From NCBI GenBank assembly GCA_038230975.1, contig JBBRMF010000221.1:1-8845 (forward strand): DNA of 8,845 bases, written 5' to 3'. Source of the DNA: JANXVV01 sp038230975 (GTDB taxonomy: Bacteria; Planctomycetota; Phycisphaerae; Tepidisphaerales; Tepidisphaeraceae). The notes below the pieces were generated by a model. That model searched no databases. It had not been told where the DNA came from and worked only from the letters and a program-made list of their open reading frames with translations. This document shows, piece after piece, positions 6,687-8,845 of this stretch (position 1 is its first letter; each line of letters opens with the position of its first letter). The position numbers and the translations under genes are program-made.

Positions 6687-6970
6687 CAGGAGACGGTGGG
6701 TGAGTCAGCGTTGCTTTGCGTGAAGCCGGTCGGCTTGTAACCCGTTTCTTTGACAGCCTCAATGAGCTGCCCAATATTGATCGCGCCAGGATCAAACAGC
6801 ACCGACGCCTGACCGCTGGCGAAATCCACTTCCACCTCATGCACGCCAGGCATCCGTTGAAGCGTCTTCTTAATCGATTGCTCGCACTTATGGCAATGCA
6901 TTCCTTCAATTCGGATCAACACAAATCGATCCGCCGTGACGTTCCCGTGAGATTGACCGATATTCGTCAT
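6686..6970 (-). CDS. HMA-domain heavy-metal-binding protein (copper chaperone-like)
   Basis: A 94-residue protein with one heavy-metal-associated domain, residues about 15-79, of the ferredoxin-like fold. The metal loop is GMHCHKC, with the ligand pair C26 and C29 and two extra histidines (25 and 27). The rest, 'MPGVHEVEVDFASGQASVLF' and 'AVKETGYKPTG', fits the family closely. There is no signal peptide, so it is cytosolic. CxxC HMA domains bind soft metals, usually Cu(I), and pass them to partners such as P1B ATPases. About 10 residues at the N-terminus and 15 at the C-terminus lie outside the domain. A weak GGGAAG lies about 9 bases before the ATG. It overlaps the downstream membrane gene by one base (ATGA), so the two products probably act together. 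Metal identity is not shown by the sequence. Confidence 0.92.
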   Translation of the reverse strand: MTNIGQSHGNVTADRFVLIRIEGMHCHKCEQSIKKTLQRMPGVHEVEVDFASGQASVLFDPGAINIGQLIEAVKETGYKPTGFTQSNADSPTVS

Positions 6971-7067
6971 AAATTACTGCTTCCCGCAGGTCTAACCGCG
7001 ATTCAGCCGCTGTGATATCCGCAGATGAAGTACGTCGGCTACGCGGAAAAGATCGCCTTAGAGCTTC

Positions 7068-7095
7068 ATATTAACTCTTTTTCCGTCAATTCCAA
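7068..7095 (-). promoter_or_regulatory. Candidate promoter for the HMA/membrane gene pair
   Basis: On the minus strand TTGGAA (7090-7095) is 16 bases before TAATAT (7068-7073); each box matches consensus at four of six positions. It would give a leader of about 90 bases before the HMA ATG. No clear CsoR- or CueR-type operator was seen. The pair could instead be read through from the 68-residue gene upstream. Confidence 0.3.
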
Positions 7096-7169
7096 GACTC
7101 AGGAAAATCGATTACGCAAACAGATCGAATCAATGACATGCTGGCAGCCTGACTTCCTCATCGGCAGCC

Positions 7170-7376
7170 TCATGCACTTCGCAGTACAAATGGCACTGCG
7201 ATAAGTCCCGAGCAAACTACAAATAAAATCACTAAATTGGAGATAAAATAAGGAAAAATCATCAATCCTAAGCCGATGCCGACAGGGATAAATTCCCCAG
7301 CCTTTTTGCCGTACATCATGTAGCCCATGCCGATCGTACCGAACAGCATCGAGAACATGAGGCTTGTGAAATCCAT
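7170..7376 (-). CDS. 68-residue conserved-type small membrane protein
   Basis: A short hydrophobic protein of the pattern 'MDFTSLMFSMLFGTIGMGYM', 'MYGKKAGEFIPVGIGLGLMI', then 'FPYFISNLVILFVV'. This fits a widespread family of 60-70 residue bacterial proteins with two or three membrane helices and a YGKK loop. Members are sometimes labelled 'amino acid transport protein' without real evidence. Helices run at about 4-21, 28-44 and 47-65; the loop with two lysines would face the cytoplasm. GGAG lies 8 bases before the ATG. It is on the same strand as the HMA and ATPase-like genes, 199 bases upstream of them, so a shared transcript is possible but not shown. The function is unknown. Confidence 0.75.
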   Translation of the reverse strand: MDFTSLMFSMLFGTIGMGYMMYGKKAGEFIPVGIGLGLMIFPYFISNLVILFVVCSGLIAVPFVLRSA

Positions 7377-7430
7377 GAGGCATGCTCCAAAATGACCAAA
7401 AAGGTCTGATCATCTCTCATCGGCTATTTT

Positions 7431-7463
7431 GCGGATTTGCTTTTGTCTCTGTAGAGTCTGCTT
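7431..7463. repeat. Dispersed intergenic element, degraded copy B
   Basis: Aligns in the same orientation with 5687-5719: GCGGAT, then TTTTGTCT, then a GTAGrGTCyGCT block. 26 of 32 aligned bases agree, with one gap. Its right half has lost the perfect palindrome of copy A. Confidence 0.5.
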
Positions 7464-7484
7464 TAGCACCCTCTTGAGGTCCGC

Positions 7485-7528
7485 AAACGCAAAAACCCCA
7501 AGAGCGGCCTCTTGGGGTTCTTGCGTTT
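7485..7528 (-). terminator. Strong hairpin terminator after the PEP-CTERM-type gene
   Basis: A 20-position inverted repeat (7485-7504 with 7509-7528) with one mismatch and a CGGC loop. On the minus strand the core stem is followed by TTTTTGCGTTT. It lies 30 bases past the stop of the 7558-8400 gene. An extra arm, CTCTTGAGGT at 7471-7480, can pair with 7495-7504 with one mismatch. Confidence 0.75.
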
Positions 7529-7557
7529 ATTCGCGAATCTCGCGGTCGTCCGCTAAT

Positions 7558-8400
7558 TCAGGTCAAGGACGTCTGGTGAAGGCGGGATCCGAAAAACGAA
7601 CTGAATCCGTGTCCACCCAATCGTCGCGCTCCGTAAGCCATGCCCAAAAGACCGAACAAGCTCATGCCCATCCATGCCGTGGATGGAAGCGGTGCAACCG
7701 TGGGTCCTTCGAAGTTAACGGTTCCGACGTTGCCATTCTTTAAGGTAACCGTCAGACCATCCAGTTTCCCCGTGAAGCCGGTGGCACTGGCACTGCCGAT
7801 TCCCAACGAGAACAGCTTTATGTATTGGTTTCCCAATGGAACCTGAATGTCCTGAAGGGAGCCATCGGTGTAAGAGCCAAAGTACCCACCGATCGCATCA
7901 AAGAAGCGAAGCTCGTTGGTGGGGCCCGCTGCCGAAGTAAACTTGTTGAACCCAAGGCCATCGCTCAAATTCTTGGCGAAATAAGGTTCGGTGGTGACGC
8001 GATGATCGTAGAAGTGGGAGTTATCGTTCAGGAGGTTTGTAGTATAAATCTGAAGGTACCAATCAGTCTGATTGACGATATGGGAAACTCCGCCATTGTC
8101 CGTGAAGTATGAGATGCTGGCAATGTCGCCCAGTGTCAACGCACTAGTCAGGTTGCTGAAGAGCGTCGTCGGACTGAAATAAATCTTGGTCGTTGGGACT
8201 CCCGGAGCTGCCCAACTACTGGAACCAAATCCCGGAGCAAAGCCCGGCGCGCCAACCGCGTGAGTCGAACTGTCGTAGGCAAAATTCGTGGGCGAATTAG
8301 ACACGAAGGTAAGCGAATCAGCCTTCGCGATTGCAGCCATAAAGCAACAACCCACGACTCCCAAAATAACGACACCGCTGTGCAGAACTCGGTTCAACAT
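7558..8400 (-). CDS. Exported PEP-CTERM-type surface protein (PLPS variant)
   Basis: A 280-residue secreted protein. The ATG at 8400 is chosen because GGAGG lies 6 bases ahead and a signal peptide follows at once (hydrophobic core 'VVILGVVGCCFMAAI', likely cut after AKA at 25-27). The longer frame up to 8553 has no ribosome site and crosses the promoter. The mature part is rich in Ser, Thr, Asn and Gly, and is mostly beta-type with no catalytic motif that I recognise. Near the end is PLPS (237-240), a membrane helix (about 242-256) and an RR pair at 259-260, the tripartite layout of PEP-CTERM sorting signals recognised by exosortase. The last ~20 residues after the basic pair are longer than usual, so the signal is atypical or has been extended by a late frameshift. 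It has its own promoter and terminator. The role is probably in the extracellular matrix or cell surface. Confidence 0.8.
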   Translation of the reverse strand: MLNRVLHSGVVILGVVGCCFMAAIAKADSLTFVSNSPTNFAYDSSTHAVGAPGFAPGFGSSSWAAPGVPTTKIYFSPTTLFSNLTSALTLGDIASISYFTDNGGVSHIVNQTDWYLQIYTTNLLNDNSHFYDHRVTTEPYFAKNLSDGLGFNKFTSAAGPTNELRFFDAIGGYFGSYTDGSLQDIQVPLGNQYIKLFSLGIGSASATGFTGKLDGLTVTLKNGNVGTVNFEGPTVAPLPSTAWMGMSLFGLLGMAYGARRLGGHGFSSFFGSRLHQTSLT

Positions 8401-8509
8401 ACAAATCCTCCGTCCACGGACACCCGCAATCGATACAATCCGACACACATTATGTCGAACTTGTGCATCAAACACCCTAATCAAATTCAGGATGCTATAA
8501 TAAATTGTT

Positions 8510-8538
8510 ATACTAATCCCGCACAACGTAACGGTCAA
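8510..8538 (-). promoter_or_regulatory. Sigma70-type promoter for the PEP-CTERM-type gene
   Basis: On the minus strand TTGACC (8533-8538) is 17 bases before TAGTAT (8510-8515). TATAAC overlaps the latter as a second possible -10. This gives a leader of about 100 bases and places the promoter inside the longer upstream frame, which supports the start at 8400. Confidence 0.55.
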
Positions 8539-8670
8539 GTGTAATATGCTCAATTTTGCATGGTTTCCGAAATATTGTATGAGTGGCTGCGAGAAGGTTC
8601 ACCTTACTGCCTGAAACTCCGCTTGCTAACACCAAGCTCTACCGCGAATTTGTTTTCAGTTTAGAGAACG

Positions 8671-8845
8671 CTATCGAGCGATTTTTCGGAAATTATCCAG
8701 GCAAACTTTGATGCTCTCCAACGGCACTTTGCCGGTTTCGTGTTCGACGATGTACCACTCCGTGCCACCGACGTTTTCGTAAGCTTCGATAAGCGGCTTC
8801 CAGTCAATCGTGCCTTCCCCAATCGCCGCGCCGGCCGGGCCGCCA
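8671..8845 (-). CDS. Sugar phosphate isomerase/epimerase, C-terminal part
   Basis: Runs in from beyond the window end; the last 58 codons are present, up to a TAG at 8671-8673. The sequence 'AIGEGTIDWKPLIEAYENVG' followed by 'GTEWYIVEHETGK' and 'PLESIKVCLDNFRKIAR' is the typical end of AP-endonuclease-2/xylose-isomerase-like TIM-barrel proteins. In these the GEG-IDW loop and the 'wyivE' strand form part of the active-site rim, with the glutamate commonly a metal ligand. Such proteins are numerous in planctomycetes and often act in sugar or inositol catabolism. The substrate cannot be told from this piece. The 5' part and any operon partners lie outside the window. No hairpin with a T-run is seen after the stop. 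Confidence 0.8.
   Translation of the reverse strand, partial: GGPAGAAIGEGTIDWKPLIEAYENVGGTEWYIVEHETGKVPLESIKVCLDNFRKIAR

Noticed and set aside
8401..8553. Longer start for the PEP-CTERM-type gene
   Set aside because: The extension would hide the signal peptide, lacks a ribosome site and overlaps a good promoter; GGAGG precedes the ATG at 8400.
1..8845. CRISPR array, rRNA or riboswitch
   Set aside because: No regularly spaced direct repeats, no rRNA sequence and no recognisable riboswitch core were seen on either strand.

Overview
The window looks like a chromosomal stretch from a member of the Planctomycetota, most likely class Phycisphaerae. The evidence is a prepilin-like protein with the GFTLVELL leader and a downstream H-x-DG motif, a PEP-CTERM-type exported protein with a PLPS motif, a short LRR-like lipoprotein, RNase Y, and intergenic DNA rich in short palindromic repeats. 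This placement is inferred from protein style; no rRNA or marker gene is present.

Positions 1-2130 are a mobile or decayed zone. They hold an internally deleted, C-terminally cut IS66-type transposase; a G-rich inverted-repeat element with a strong G-quadruplex motif; the C-terminal part only of a large SF1 helicase fused to a Vsr/MTES_1575-like nuclease; and, on the minus strand, a broken reading frame that may be a tyrosine-recombinase remnant. A complete minus-strand tRNA-Met(CAU) transcription unit closes this zone: promoter about 2272-2299, tRNA 2173-2245, terminator 2133-2163.

Positions 2246-4649 hold about 440 bases with no recognisable gene, a doubtful small membrane ORF (2685-3005) and an intact rny gene for the membrane-anchored endoribonuclease RNase Y. 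Positions 4829-6180 carry two plus-strand genes for cell-surface products, the prepilin-like protein and the lipoprotein, each followed by a palindromic repeat.

Positions 6258-7376 carry three small minus-strand genes. Two overlap by ATGA: a cytosolic HMA metal-binding protein and a four-helix membrane protein that resembles only the MA-MB-M1-M2 segment of a P1B-type metal ATPase. Together they match the first ~240 residues of such a pump, with no actuator, phosphorylation or nucleotide-binding domain. This is the most unusual arrangement in the window. The third gene encodes a 68-residue membrane protein. A PEP-CTERM-type protein with its own promoter and a strong terminator follows (7558-8400), and the window ends inside a sugar-phosphate isomerase/epimerase gene.
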